From the NCBI GenBank assembly GCA_025716855.1, contig JAIXMQ010000069.1, positions 62,001 through 126,000 on the forward strand: a stretch of DNA of 64,000 nucleotides, in the 5' to 3' direction. The notes under the pieces were generated by a model that was not told where the DNA came from, made no database searches, and saw nothing but the letters and a program-made list of their open reading frames with translations. The stretch comes from Pilaira anomala. Taxonomy: Eukaryota > Mucoromycota > Mucoromycetes > Mucorales > Mucoraceae. This document shows, in pieces, positions 34,232-45,500 of this stretch. Position 1 is the first letter of the stretch; every line of letters begins with the position of its first letter. The translations under genes were made by a program, and so were the position numbers.

Positions 34232-36227
34232 GAGCATGCTCTTTCGCTTTCTTAACACTTTTATAAAAACTTTTTGAAACTCCGCATTCACTGCAAATAA
34301 ACCGGACTTTGAGGCGTATACAATATTGTATACGTGTGTGTATACTCGGCATGTACGATACAAAATTTACAAAAAGCAATCCTACATATTAATATTACAA
34401 TATTTTATATATTTAAATAGCCATAAATTCAAGGAACATTTTTGGTCTGACAAGCCAATCTATACCTTCAAAATCCATAGATTTATAACCATTATAAAAT
34501 TCGCGGGTATACATATTTAATTTTTTGTGAGTTTCGATTTCAACCTCAGTGCTATTAATTTTTTAAAGGACAGCTTTTTTTTTTTTGCATATAAAAAATA
34601 AATATAGTCACAAAAAAAAAAGTACAGTTTTACGTGAAGAGTAGATCTAGTGATGAGACAAAAAAAAATATGAAGAAACACCAGAAAGATAAACAAAAAA
34701 AAACAATACAAATTTACATGAAGAGAAACGATAAAGCATACACGTAGTTAAATGAATAAACGCGAAAATACGAGATAACGTAGGTAGAAAACCTTTTATT
34801 AGCGGTAAAAGAGATGTAAATTTACTTAGAAAAAAAAATAAAATAAGGAAGAGATAATCATAACAAACAAATATACAGACCGTAAATATAAGATTTAACG
34901 CCTCTTTTTCTTTTTTTTCCTTTTTTTTCCTTTATTTTTCTTTTTTTTTTTTAAAAAAAAACTTTTTTTTTATACGGTAAAATAAATCATAAAAAAAAAT
35001 ATATATCTAGATATTAGTGTTTTATCTGTATAACTAATGTCAAATTATATTTTTTATGAAGTCTGTTGTTGCTATTTAACAAGTTTTTTTTTTTACTTCT
35101 ATATTGTTCATGTACCTTGCACAAAGAAATTGCCATCTCTATAGGGTCTAACACTACTCGCAACTAAAGAGGGGGTAACGCGTTTTTTTTTGTTTGTAAA
35201 CAGCTTTTAGCTTTAGAGCTTGCTAACTTTTTCTAAAGCAGGAACCTGTATCTTGTCTATCTCATTTGATGCTGTCTACTGGATATACTGGTGTTTCTAT
35301 TTAAACAAAGGAAGCTAACATGTTTTCTATAGTACCACCAGCAGTAATAGGCCATTTTTCTGTCAGTAGCCATTTTTTTTTAAAGGTAACTCAACAAAGT
35401 TTACATTTATTGTAATAACTCTTTTTTTTTAACATATATCTCATTTAGTATGATACAACTCTCTTACAGTTAAACTGCTTGCTTATTTGCGCGTCTGACT
35501 TACAGAGGTAAAAATAATATTAAATGTTTTTTTTTTCATTTGTAATTAATAAACTTTACGTCTAGGAAGCTTTTTTTTTTGGGTGTAGAAATATATGCTC
35601 AATTTAAGAGAATCCCGTACAGTTATTATCAAAAGGTAACATCTCAAAATATATTTAAAACTATATGTTTGTTTTTTTAATTTTTTAATCAAAATATAGA
35701 TTTCTTTTAAATTATACGTCATATCTAAAGCTTCATGTAAGGTATGTTTTTTGTCTTTTTTTTTTTTTTTTTTTTTTTAGAAAACCATGTATTCTGGAGA
35801 TTTCGCGCTTCCATTTTACAAGCAAGGGTGCCATCTATTTTTTTTTATTATTATTATCATCTATATATTATTATAAATTACAAACCAATAAAATGAAAGT
35901 TTTAATTATGAATCACGTCTTTTCTGTCAAATAAAAAATCAAATCTATTGAATGAGTAATATAAAAAGTAAATAATATGCCAATAGTAATGAAAGGATTA
36001 AAAGGTAGAAGCCAATGACAATTACTGTAATGTATTGTATACGCTGCGTAAATAAGATGTATACGCTGAATATACAACACGTATACAATATTGTACATGC
36101 GACGTATACACACGCATGTACAACATTGTTGGGAACGAAGAATTCCCGATATATCGTATACGTGTGTGTATACGCTGCATGTACACACGTATCTTACACG
36201 TATCCAATACTTTTTTATCTCAAGTGA
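34232..36227. other. Region between tRNA-Thr and LINE copy 1
   Basis: About 2 kb, very T-rich. It begins with the tRNA-Thr upstream flank and contains ATACGTGTGTGTATAC-type palindromes near 34331-34356. It ends with a hairpin of the same motif at 36092-36185. No gene was recognised. Confidence 0.45.
36092..36185. repeat. Inverted repeat 5' of LINE copy 1, shared with the tRNA-Thr flank
   Basis: Arms TGTACATGCGACGTATACAC (36092-36111, continuing to 36114) and its complement, from CGTGTGTGTATACGCTGCAT at 36161 to 36185, are separated by about 46 bases that hold a smaller palindrome (GGGAACGAAGAATTCCC). The right arm matches 34331-34356 upstream of tRNA-Thr, so this may be a duplicated piece of a tRNA upstream region. 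Confidence 0.55.
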
Positions 36228-36394
36228 TTTTTTTATTTTAGAAAGTATCCATCCATCTATAAAAAGTACATAGTTAGATACATCCGTCAACCAAGAACAA
36301 CATATTTTTTTTTGGAAGATAGATCACCTTTATTTCTGAAGATATCCGAATTTGAATACAACTACATCTTTTGGATTATTTTTTGAAGTCGAAA

Positions 36395-37543
36395 ATGGAA
36401 CCCTCAAATAATGAAAAAATTCTCCTTGACCTTATGGCCGCTATGGAAAATTTAAACTCAAAATTTGATGCTACGTCAGCCCAGTTCAATCATGTGATCC
36501 AGCAATTTCGAACTGAGACCGAACGACTTGGCGCAGAAATGGCCCGTATGAAATCGCTCATCCAGGCACTTCAGGCCACTGTTTATGCATCTTCTGACGC
36601 TCCTACCGCCATGAATATTGATGATATTCATACCGCTTTAGCTCCTACTCCTGCCTTAGGTTCTAGTGCAAGTAAGTATGCTACCAAAGACAAGGTAAAG
36701 AAGGTTACTTCCAGTCGCAATACTCCTGCTACCAAGACCGCTGTTGGCTCGCCTGCTACTACTACTGTAGTTCCAGTCGCTGAACCAAAGTGGACTCAAG
36801 TGGTTAAGCGTAAAGCTAAGGTACCTCTCTCTGAGCGTAAAGCTCTTGCTACTGCTCGTGCTTTCTCTTTTCCTCCCGAGGCTGACTCCCCATCCGGATA
36901 TACGCATGTGTATATACCACGTTCTCGTAACATTGACCGTAAGAATGTTCGTCAACGTCTCAGTACCCTTGGTTTGTCTACAGCTCGTATCTTAGATATT
37001 TCGTTCCCTGCTCGTTCCGTGGTTGGTATCCTTATCCATAAGGAGTTCAAGGCTGAACTTATGAATGTCTTAACCGGTTGCAAGATTCCTACTATCTCGG
37101 ACTTTAACCCTCGTGACCAGAAGCACATTGTAGATCCCAAGTTTGCTGATATGCCTTTACCACAAAGGGACAGTCTTGCTGCCGCTTTACACCAAGATCG
37201 TTGTATCCGGTCTTTGTACTTCATCCGGGCTTACTTGGTACCAAGTGTTAGTAAGTATTTTCAAGAACAAGGTTGGATCACTTCTACTTTAGCTACTAGT
37301 GTCCTCCAAGAGAGAGTACCTCGCCCAACCAAGAAGCGTGCTACCATGTCCTGGACCTCAGCAGCTGATGCTTTTCTCTCTGGTTCTGCTACGAATGAAG
37401 CTTCCTATGATCATGATGGAAATGTTTTGGTGCAGCCCATGCATATTGATACCTCCAAGCAAGAAGAGTTCCATGAGAATGCGTATGGTTCTGACTCTGA
37501 CGAATCCATTGATGACGCGCCCGTTGGCAGCCACTCTCAATGA
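36395..37543 (+). CDS. LINE copy 1 ORF1 protein, 382 residues
   Basis: The frame is intact from ATG 36395 (MEPSNNEKILLDLM) to TGA. The N-terminus (about residues 1-60) is a heptad-like coiled coil (FNHVIQQFRTETERLGAEM), as in many LINE ORF1 proteins. A Thr/Ala-rich basic linker follows. The central region (about 175-300) reads TWQ-like KWTQVVKRKAKVPLSERKA, GYTHVYIPRSRNIDRKNVRQ, SVVGILIHKEF. It resembles an RRM-like nucleic-acid-binding fold by strand pattern only. No CCHC zinc knuckle is visible. The tail is acidic. The copy 2 protein is very similar in the centre while the DNA differs at many third positions, so it was under purifying selection. Confidence 0.88.
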   Translation: MEPSNNEKILLDLMAAMENLNSKFDATSAQFNHVIQQFRTETERLGAEMARMKSLIQALQATVYASSDAPTAMNIDDIHTALAPTPALGSSASKYATKDKVKKVTSSRNTPATKTAVGSPATTTVVPVAEPKWTQVVKRKAKVPLSERKALATARAFSFPPEADSPSGYTHVYIPRSRNIDRKNVRQRLSTLGLSTARILDISFPARSVVGILIHKEFKAELMNVLTGCKIPTISDFNPRDQKHIVDPKFADMPLPQRDSLAAALHQDRCIRSLYFIRAYLVPSVSKYFQEQGWITSTLATSVLQERVPRPTKKRATMSWTSAADAFLSGSATNEASYDHDGNVLVQPMHIDTSKQEEFHENAYGSDSDESIDDAPVGSHSQ

Positions 37544-40500
37544 GTGTGTTGTCTCCGTGCAATAATATAACCATTGGTCTTTGGAACGCTAATGGTTTAC
37601 AGTCAACTACTGTTGCCGATGTCCTCTCCCACTGTCACTCCTTCTCCATCCTCCTCATCACCGAATCCTGGATTCTTGCTCCGTATACCCTACCTACCAC
37701 TTGGACCGAATTTCATACCTATGGGAAACCCGTTACTCGTAACACTCCCACTGGTAAAAAAGTTCGTGGATCAAATGGTATCGTAGCCCTCATCAATCCT
37801 GATTGTCCCGTCCCCGTCAATCATCTCCCATCACCTAATCCGTATACTCTCTGTCTCCAGTTTGGCCAACTGCGTATCTCCTGCTTCTACCTTCCGCCTT
37901 CCCTCTCCACGAGTCAAGCCGCGGCTGTCCTTGACTCAGTTCCTATTCATCCGAATACCATCCTGTGTGGTGATTTCAATGCTCGATTGCATCATGTTAC
38001 CGGTGACCATGCTTCGAACCCACGGGGTACTCAATTCCAAACCTGGTATGAAGAACGTCAACTGACTCTCTTGAATGCAACTCTTGCCTATAAGAGATAC
38101 ACTTTTCGAAAAATGATGAAAGACGAGGAACATACAAGTATTATTGACTATTTTATTACTAATAATGTTAAAATATTACAAAATGCATCCTTACAGGTAT
38201 ACGATGAACTTACCATGGGCTCTGATCACTGTCTCTTGTCTCTCTCCTTTGGTTTGGAAATAGATCAAGATCCTACTCCTGCTCCCGAGGCCATCCCTCC
38301 TAGAAGAACCTGGCAGCTGTCCAAATTGAAGGAACCTGAAGTTGCTGAACTGTACACTAGCCAATTCTATACTAATACTGACTACTTAAGAAAAACACTT
38401 GAGTGGGAAGTTGATTGTACCTTGAATTCCGCTACCAGCAAGCCTGACTTTGAGCACTTGGAAGGTGTCCTATGTGATGCCATCTACCGATCATTGGATT
38501 CAAGCCTGGGCACCAAACCTCGTAAACCGGCCCACTGGCACAAGTACTGGACTACAAGTCTTCAAGTCTCTGCAGGTATACGGGACAAGTATTACAAGAA
38601 GTGGCGGCGAGCCTCTGGGATTCATAAGCTAGACCATTGGGTAAAGTATCAGGAAGCGTCCAAGAAATTCAAGTCAGAAGTTCTAGCAGCAAAACGCTTA
38701 TCGTGGCGCGATTACTGTCGTTCTCTTGAGACCAATTTCGATAAGGCCACAGCACAGATCAAGTATTCAAAGCGTAAGCATGAAAGCTCAGGAACTTTTT
38801 CACATCCAGAGGGACCTGTTACCGCCGCTAAGGTTATGTGTGATCACTTGCAAGAAGTTTATGATGGTCGTCACTTGAATACTTCATTGTCCAACAATGT
38901 TGATACTACTCTTCCTTTGCCTATCACCGATGCTCCGTCCGATCATGCTTCTGGTATTTTTGACGAAGACCGTATTGAATACTATATTACGTGTCTACCA
39001 CAACGGAAAGCTCCTGGTTCAGATCATCTTCGTGCAGAAATGCTTAGGCCTCTCAAGTCCCACTTGGCTCCTCTACTGTCGTTGTTCTTTCAACTGTGCT
39101 GGTCCTGGTCAACTGTTCCTCGTTCTTGGCGGCAAGCCCAAGTATTTCCGATACTCAAGAAAGGCGATCCAACCCAACCAAGTAATTATAGGCCCATCTC
39201 TCTCACATCCATTCTGCGCAAGCTTTTGGAAATGGTGCTCCAGCCTGCTATCAAGAAGTACTCTCCAGCGCTTGATATTGCTCAAGGTGGTTTCCGGACC
39301 CGGCGAAGTGCTCTAGACCAGGCTATGTGCTTACATGATCTTATTCAAGATTATTATTACCAACATCAGGGTCACTACCCAGTAGTTGCGTTTCTTGACA
39401 TTAAGCAGGCATATGACGCTGTCTCTCGGGATATTATATGGAAGGCTCTAAGACTCTCTGGTACCCCCTTACCTCTTCTTGCTCTACTTCGACATCTATT
39501 TGATGATGTATTTGTATCCGTACTAGTTGGTAATTGCACCTCACCATCATTTTCTCCGGTTACGGGTGTATTACAAGGTTCTGTTCTGAGTCCTTTATTG
39601 TATTCTATCTACATTAATTCCCTCCCTGCTCTGTTACGCTCCTTTGCTTCTACCAAGACTACTAGGGTTACTATTCCAGGTTCTACTACTTCTCCCGATG
39701 AAACTCTTGCTATTAACTCACTGTTATTTGCTGATGATGTCGCCGTCTTCGGTAGTAAACGTGAGGTAATGCAAATGCTTACTGCTGTGTCCCAACACTC
39801 GGATGATCTTGGTTACCGCTGGAACCCTCTCAAATGTGCTGTGGTTAATCATCCTCAGGGTAGGACTCCTTCTGGTGTACATCTGGACCCCTTAAGCTTT
39901 ACAATGTTGCATTACCGCAAGTAGATGAATTTGTGTACCTTGGTGTACCATTTCTTAAGTCTGGTATCTCTGGTACAGCTATGGCTAAGCTACGGGCTCC
40001 TGGTACTATGGCGGCTATGGCACCTTGCATAAAATGGGTGCTCATCGTTCTGGTTTCTCTCTCCTTCTAAGCTCGAAGCTTTATAAAACATTTATCCGCC
40101 CAAAGTTTGAATATGGCCTGGCAATTCTACATCTACTTAAAAAGGATCTAGCTCTCTTTGAAAAGATACAAGACAGGTGCTTACGTCTGATGGTTGGTGG
40201 TCACCCTACCTCTTCTACTCAAGTCCTCAAGATTATAACCAATCTACCTTCGGTTTCCTGGCGAGCTGACGTATTAGTCACTAAATTCTGTCTAAGAGTC
40301 CTTACCTACCCAAGAATTGCCTATTACTACGCCTACAGGATACTCTATCATCTAGATCACTACTACAATCCTCTCTCAAGAAGAATAGCTTATACACCAG
40401 TCTTCCTGAGTACGCTTTTGATTCCCCTGCCCACCTGGCTACTTCTCTGGCTGAGGCTCGTCAAACCAGGCTTACCACTTTCCTCGATGGTACCTCCCAG

Positions 40501-40986
40501 GTCTTAGCTAAAGCCTGCCGTCCTGAGGTTGGTTTGGACCCTATTGTCTTCCTCCCTGCCACCCGCTCCGATCGTAGTAGACTCATCCGATGGCGTATGA
40601 ACTGGCTACCTGGTAACCCGCATGAATGCTTGTGCGCCCAAGACCACACCTCTCGCCGCCACTTTAACAAGTATGATTGCCCGGCTATCCCTACTGATCT
40701 TTGGGATGCCCTACCACATTCACCACCTGATGTTCATCCTATTGATAATGCCATCTCTCTGCTGCCTCTTGATATTAAGGATTACAAGCCGTTCTGGCCT
40801 GCCCTCTTGACTCTCCTATGGTATGTTGAAATACTGGTGAACCCCTCTGGCTACTTCCCAGAAGATCCTGATCCTGGTGCCTTATGGCGTGATCATCATC
40901 ATCATAAGCGTACTAAACTTTCCGCCGCTACTAATGATCATCATCAAGACCCTCAGGATGCGAACTCAAGACTATTAACCTCTTAA
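37540..40986 (+). pseudogene. LINE copy 1 ORF2 (endonuclease-reverse transcriptase), frameshifted
   Basis: It starts at ATG 37540, overlapping the ORF1 stop as ATGA, and is open to 39924. The N-terminal APE-like endonuclease shows GLWNANGLQS, ITESWI, LCGDFNARLHHVTGDH and GSDHCLLSLSF. The reverse transcriptase shows APGSDHLRAEML, VFPILKKGDPTQPSNYRPIS, AQGGFRTRRSALDQ, FLDIKQAYDAVSR, GVLQGSVLSPLLYSIY and FADDVAVF. Compared with copy 2 there are single-base losses near 39890, 40020 and 40300-40320, so the C-terminal third is out of frame. The last part (40534-40986) retains a Cys/His motif CLCAQDHTSRRHFNKYDC. No RNase H domain was recognised. This copy should be inactive. Confidence 0.88.
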
Positions 40987-41190
40987 AAAACTTTAGCTCT
41001 TGGGCCTCCACCTGTTGTTCAAAATTTTGCTCTCATTACAATTCACATCTATCCCATTCAAACCTTTTTATATATTAGAGTAGCTTTTAAGTTAGATATA
41101 TTTTTTACATCCCCCCCTCTAGTCATGAATGCATTAATGGTAAAATAAGCCGATTGCAGTATTCTTTTATTAATAAACTTAAAATCTTTA

Positions 41191-41258
41191 AACTGAGCCA
41201 AGAAGGCATGCTCTTTCGCTTTCTTAATACTTTTATAAAAAATTTTTGAAACTCCGCA
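41191..41258 (-). pseudogene. tRNA-Thr 5' fragment and its upstream flank at the LINE copy 1 3' junction
   Basis: Read on the minus strand, 41207 to 41191 is GCCTTCTTGGCTCAGTT, the first 17 bases of the tRNA-Thr at 34159-34231. The next 50 bases (ATGCTCTTTCGCTTTCTTAA, TTTTTGAAACTCCGCATT) match that tRNA's upstream flank with a 4-base gap and a few changes. The rest of the tRNA is missing. LINE copy 2 starts where the similarity stops, about 51 bp upstream of the tRNA 5' end. Confidence 0.85.
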
Positions 41259-41425
41259 TTTTTTTATTTTAGAAAGTATCCATCCATCTATAAAAAGTAC
41301 ATAGTTAGATACATCCGTCAACCAAGAACAACATATTTTTTTTTGGAAGATAGATCACCTTTATTTCTGAAGATATCCGAATTTGAATATAACTACATCT
41401 TTTGGATTTTATTTGGAATTAGAAA

Positions 41426-42577
41426 ATGGACACCTCCAACTTTGAAAAAATTCTCCAAGGTGTTATGACCGCCCTGGAAAATTTAAACTCAAAATTTGAT
41501 GCTACGTCAGCACGTCAAGATCACCTGATTCAGGAACTCCGAGCGGAGAACCAACGTGTCAGCGCAGAATTGACCAACATGAAAGCCCTCATCAAGTCCC
41601 TTCAAGACATTGTTACCGCAACTTCTGATGCCTCTACTGCCATGAATATTGATGATATTCAAACCGTTTCAAGTCAAGCTTCTGGGCTAGGTTCTGGTGC
41701 AAGTAAGTATGCAACTAAAGACAAGGTAACGGCTACTCCTAGACGCACTACACCCGCTCCCAAGACCACTGTTGGCTCGCCTGCTACTACTACTCCTAAG
41801 GTAGTTTCAGTCGCTGAACCAACATGGACTCAAGTAGTTGGCCGTAAAGCTAAAGTACCTCTTTCCGAGCGTAAGGCTCTTGCTACTGCACGTGCGTTCT
41901 CTTATCCTCCTGAGGCTGGTTCTCCTTCCGGTTATACTCATGTATACATACCTCGCTCACGTAACATTGATCGTAAGAATGTTCGTCAACGTTTTAGTAC
42001 CCTTGGTGTCTCCACTGCCCGTGTTTTGGATATTTCGTTCCCTGCTCGCTCTGTAGTTGGTATCCTCATACACAAGGAATTCAAGGATGAGTTCTTGGCT
42101 ATTCTAAATAGGTGCAACATCCCAGTCATTACCGACTTTAATCCTCGTGATCAGAAGCATATTGTGGATCCTAAGTTTGCTGATATGCCCTTGCCACAAA
42201 GAGAAAGTCTTGCCGCCGCTTTACACCAAGATCGTTGTATCAGGTCCTTGTACTTTATTCGGGCTTACTTGGTACCTAGTGTAAGTAAGTATTTACAAGA
42301 ACAGGGTTGGATTACACCTACCTTAGCTACCAGTGTTCTCCAGGAACGTGTTCCTCGACCCACCAAGAAACGGGCTACTATGTCATGGGCTTCAGCAGCT
42401 GATGCTTTCTTAACTGGATCTGCTACTAACGCTATTGCGTACGATGAAGAAGGTAACCCTTTGGTGCAGCCGATGCATATTGATACATCTAAGCAAGAGG
42501 AATTCCATGAAAATGCGTATGGTTCTGATTCTGATGATTTTACTGATGACACGCCCGATGGCAGCCGCTCTCAATGA
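41426..42577 (+). CDS. LINE copy 2 ORF1 protein, 383 residues
   Basis: Intact frame beginning MDTSNFEKILQGVMTALENL. The layout is as in copy 1: N-terminal coiled coil (QDHLIQELRAENQRVSAEL), Thr/Pro/Lys linker, central conserved region (GYTHVYIPRSRNIDRKNVRQ, FNPRDQKHIVDPKFADMPLP) and an acidic end. The stop TGA overlaps the ORF2 start as ATGA, which suggests ORF2 is made by termination-reinitiation. Confidence 0.9.
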   Translation: MDTSNFEKILQGVMTALENLNSKFDATSARQDHLIQELRAENQRVSAELTNMKALIKSLQDIVTATSDASTAMNIDDIQTVSSQASGLGSGASKYATKDKVTATPRRTTPAPKTTVGSPATTTPKVVSVAEPTWTQVVGRKAKVPLSERKALATARAFSYPPEAGSPSGYTHVYIPRSRNIDRKNVRQRFSTLGVSTARVLDISFPARSVVGILIHKEFKDEFLAILNRCNIPVITDFNPRDQKHIVDPKFADMPLPQRESLAAALHQDRCIRSLYFIRAYLVPSVSKYLQEQGWITPTLATSVLQERVPRPTKKRATMSWASAADAFLTGSATNAIAYDEEGNPLVQPMHIDTSKQEEFHENAYGSDSDDFTDDTPDGSRSQ

Positions 42578-45500
42578 GTGAGTTGTCTTCCAGCAACAAT
42601 ATAACCATTGGTCTTTGGAACGCCAATGGCTTACAATCAACAACTGTTTCCGATGTCCTCTCCCACTGTCACTCCTTCTCAATTCTCTTTATCACCGAAA
42701 CCTGGATGCTTGCTCCTTATACCTTACCTACTACCTGGCCCGAAATGCATACCTATGGGAAACCAGTTACTGTTAACACTCCCTTGTCACGGACGAGGTA
42801 CGGGCAAGAGGCAGAAGATAACTTGGTACAGAGAGATAATGAATACAATGGCAGATAAAAATAAGTGATAATAAAATAGGATTTATTTAACGGGAAAATT
42901 GATAAGATCCTGAATGAGGATTTTTGACATCAAAATTATATGCCTTTTTATATAAAAATAAAGACATTAATTTTGTGACAAGTTAATTATAAATTATTAA
43001 TAGCAAGATGATTCATGATGTGACAAGGAGAGATTCGGGACAAGATCTGAGTGATTGACTGTAATCATAGGTTGGGGTAATAGATTATACAAGAGTGAAC
43101 GGAGATGAGTTGATTATAGTAGTTGATAGTGGTATATAATCTGATGAGCTTGAAGCGGGAGTTGCAAAGGCGGGTAACAGGGACGGGAAGCTGGTAACAA
43201 GATTGATTGTCAGTACGATTAGACTAGAGTGCAGGAAACGGGAAAAGATTTAATCATGAAATATATGGTCTGAGTTCATGACATCCCTCTGGTAAAAAAG
43301 TTCGTGGTTCAAATGGTATAGTTGCTCTCATCAATCCTGATTGTCCCGTCCCAGTCAATCTTCTTCCTCCTCCAAATCCGTACACCCTCTGTCTCCAGTT
43401 TGGCCAACTGCGTATCTCCTGTTTCTACATCCCGCCCTCCCTCTCCACGAGTCAAGCCGTGGCTATCCTTGACTCAGTCTCTCTTCAAAACGATACCATC
43501 CTTTGTGGTGATTTTAATGCTCGTCTACATCATGTTACTGGTGATCATGCTTCTAATCCTAGGGGTACTCAGTTCAAGACCTGGTATCAAGACCGTGAAT
43601 TGACTCTTTTGAATGCTTCCCTGGCCTACAAGAAATTTACTTATCGCAAGATGATGGCTGGCGTTGAACATAAAAGTATTATTGATTATTTTCTTACTAA
43701 TAATGTTAATTTACTACAAAATGCAACAATACAGGTATATGATGAACTTACCATGGGCTCCGACCACTGTCTCCTGTCTCTCTCTTTTGGTTTAGATCTA
43801 GCTCAAGATGCTACTCCTGCTCCCGAGGCTATTCCTCCTAGAAGAACTTGGCAGTTATCGAAGTTGAAGGAACCGGCTGTTGCTGACCTGTACGCCTCTA
43901 AATTCTATGCTAATACTCACCATCTGCATAAAACGCTAGAGTGGGAAGTTGATTGCACCCTGAACTCAGTTACCAGCAAGCCTGATTTTGACTACTTGGA
44001 AGGCCTTCTTTGTGATGCTGTTTACAGCTCCCTAGATTCAAGTCTCGGCACCAAGCCTCGTAAGCCGGCTCACTGGCACAAATATTGGACCTCAAGTCTT
44101 CAAGCATCTGCAGGTGTACGTAACCATTGGTACAAGAAGTGGCGGCGAGCCTCTGGGATTCACAAGCTTGACTATTGGGTAAAGTATCTCGAAGCATCAA
44201 AAAAGTTCAAGTCAGAAGTCTTGTCTGCGAAGCGATTATCTTGGCGAGATTACTGTCGGTCTCTTGAAACTGATTTTGCTAAAGCTACAGCACAAATCAA
44301 ATACTCTAAACGTAAGCACGAGAGCTCCAGCACCTTCTCTCATCCCGAGGGCCCTGTTACTGCAGCTAAGATTATGAGTGATCACCTACAAGAAGTCTAT
44401 GATGGTCGCCATCTAAACCCTTCTCTGTCCAACAACGTTGATACTTCTCTTCCTTTGCCAATCACTACTGCTCCGGATTCTCATGCCTCTGGGATTTTTG
44501 ATGCTTCTAGAATCGAACTTTATATTATGGCTCTGCCACAACGTAAAGCTCCTGGATCTGATCACCTTCGTGCCGAAATGCTTCGACCTATCAAGTCTCG
44601 CTTAGCTTCAATCCTAGCATTGTTTTTCCAGCTGTCCTGGTCCTGGTCTACAGTTCCTCGCTCATGGCGCCAAGCTCAGGTATTTCCAATACTCAAGAAA
44701 GGTGATCCAACCCTACCAAGTAACTATAGGCCTATCTCTCTAACTTCAACACTGCGAAAGCTTTTGGAAATGGTGCTTCAAAATGCTGTTCAGAAATACG
44801 CTCCAAAACTAGATATTGCTCAAGGTGGTTTCCGTACCAGGAGAAGCGCTCTCGACCAGGCTCTGTGTCTACATGATCTAATTCAAGATTACCACCACCA
44901 ACATCAGGGTCACTACCCAGTAGTTGCGTTTCTTGATATCAAGCAGGCGTATGATACTGTCTCTCGGGATATTATTTGGAAGGCTCTCAGGCTCTCAGGT
45001 ACTCCTCTACCTCTCCTCGCTCTACTTCGTCATTTATTTGATGATGTGTTTGTCTCGGTCCTCATTGGTAACTGCTCTTCGCCATCGTTCTCCCCGGTTA
45101 CTGGTGTTCTACAAGGTTCTGTTCTGAGTCCCCTACTGTATTCTATATACATTAACTCTCTGCCTAAACTACTACGCTCCTTTGCTTCTGCTAAGACCAC
45201 TAGGGTAATTGTTCCGGCTTCTGGTACTACGCCATCTGAAACTGTTGCTATCAACTCACTGTTGTTTGCTGATGATGTTGCTATCTTTGGTACCAGACGT
45301 GAGGTCACTCAAATGCTTGCTGCTGTGTCTCAACACTCCTCAGATCTCGGATACCGATGGAATCCACTCAAATGTGCTGTCGTAAACCACCCTCCTGGTC
45401 GAACTCCTGCTGGTGTACCCTTAACTCCTATGAAGCTCTATGCTGTGACTCTCCCGCAAGTAGATGAATTTGTGTATCTTGGTATACCATTTCTCAAATC

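Larger units (their letters stand above)
36228..41192 (+). mobile_element. Non-LTR retrotransposon (LINE), copy 1, full length with decayed ORF2
   Basis: The 5' end begins at TTTTTTTATTTTAGAAAG and is shared base for base in outline with copy 2 at 41258. A 5' UTR of about 165 bp precedes ORF1 (36395-37543) and ORF2 (37540 on), which overlap as ATGA. The 3' UTR (about 200 bp) ends AATCTTTAA and abuts tRNA-derived sequence. Total length is about 4.97 kb. Base composition is clearly less AT-rich and codon use richer in C-ending codons than the host genes around it, consistent with a separate evolutionary history. Confidence 0.92.

Noticed and set aside
42574..42858. A separate 94-residue protein at the start of LINE copy 2 ORF2
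   Set aside because: It is the 5' part of ORF2 read into the solo LTR.
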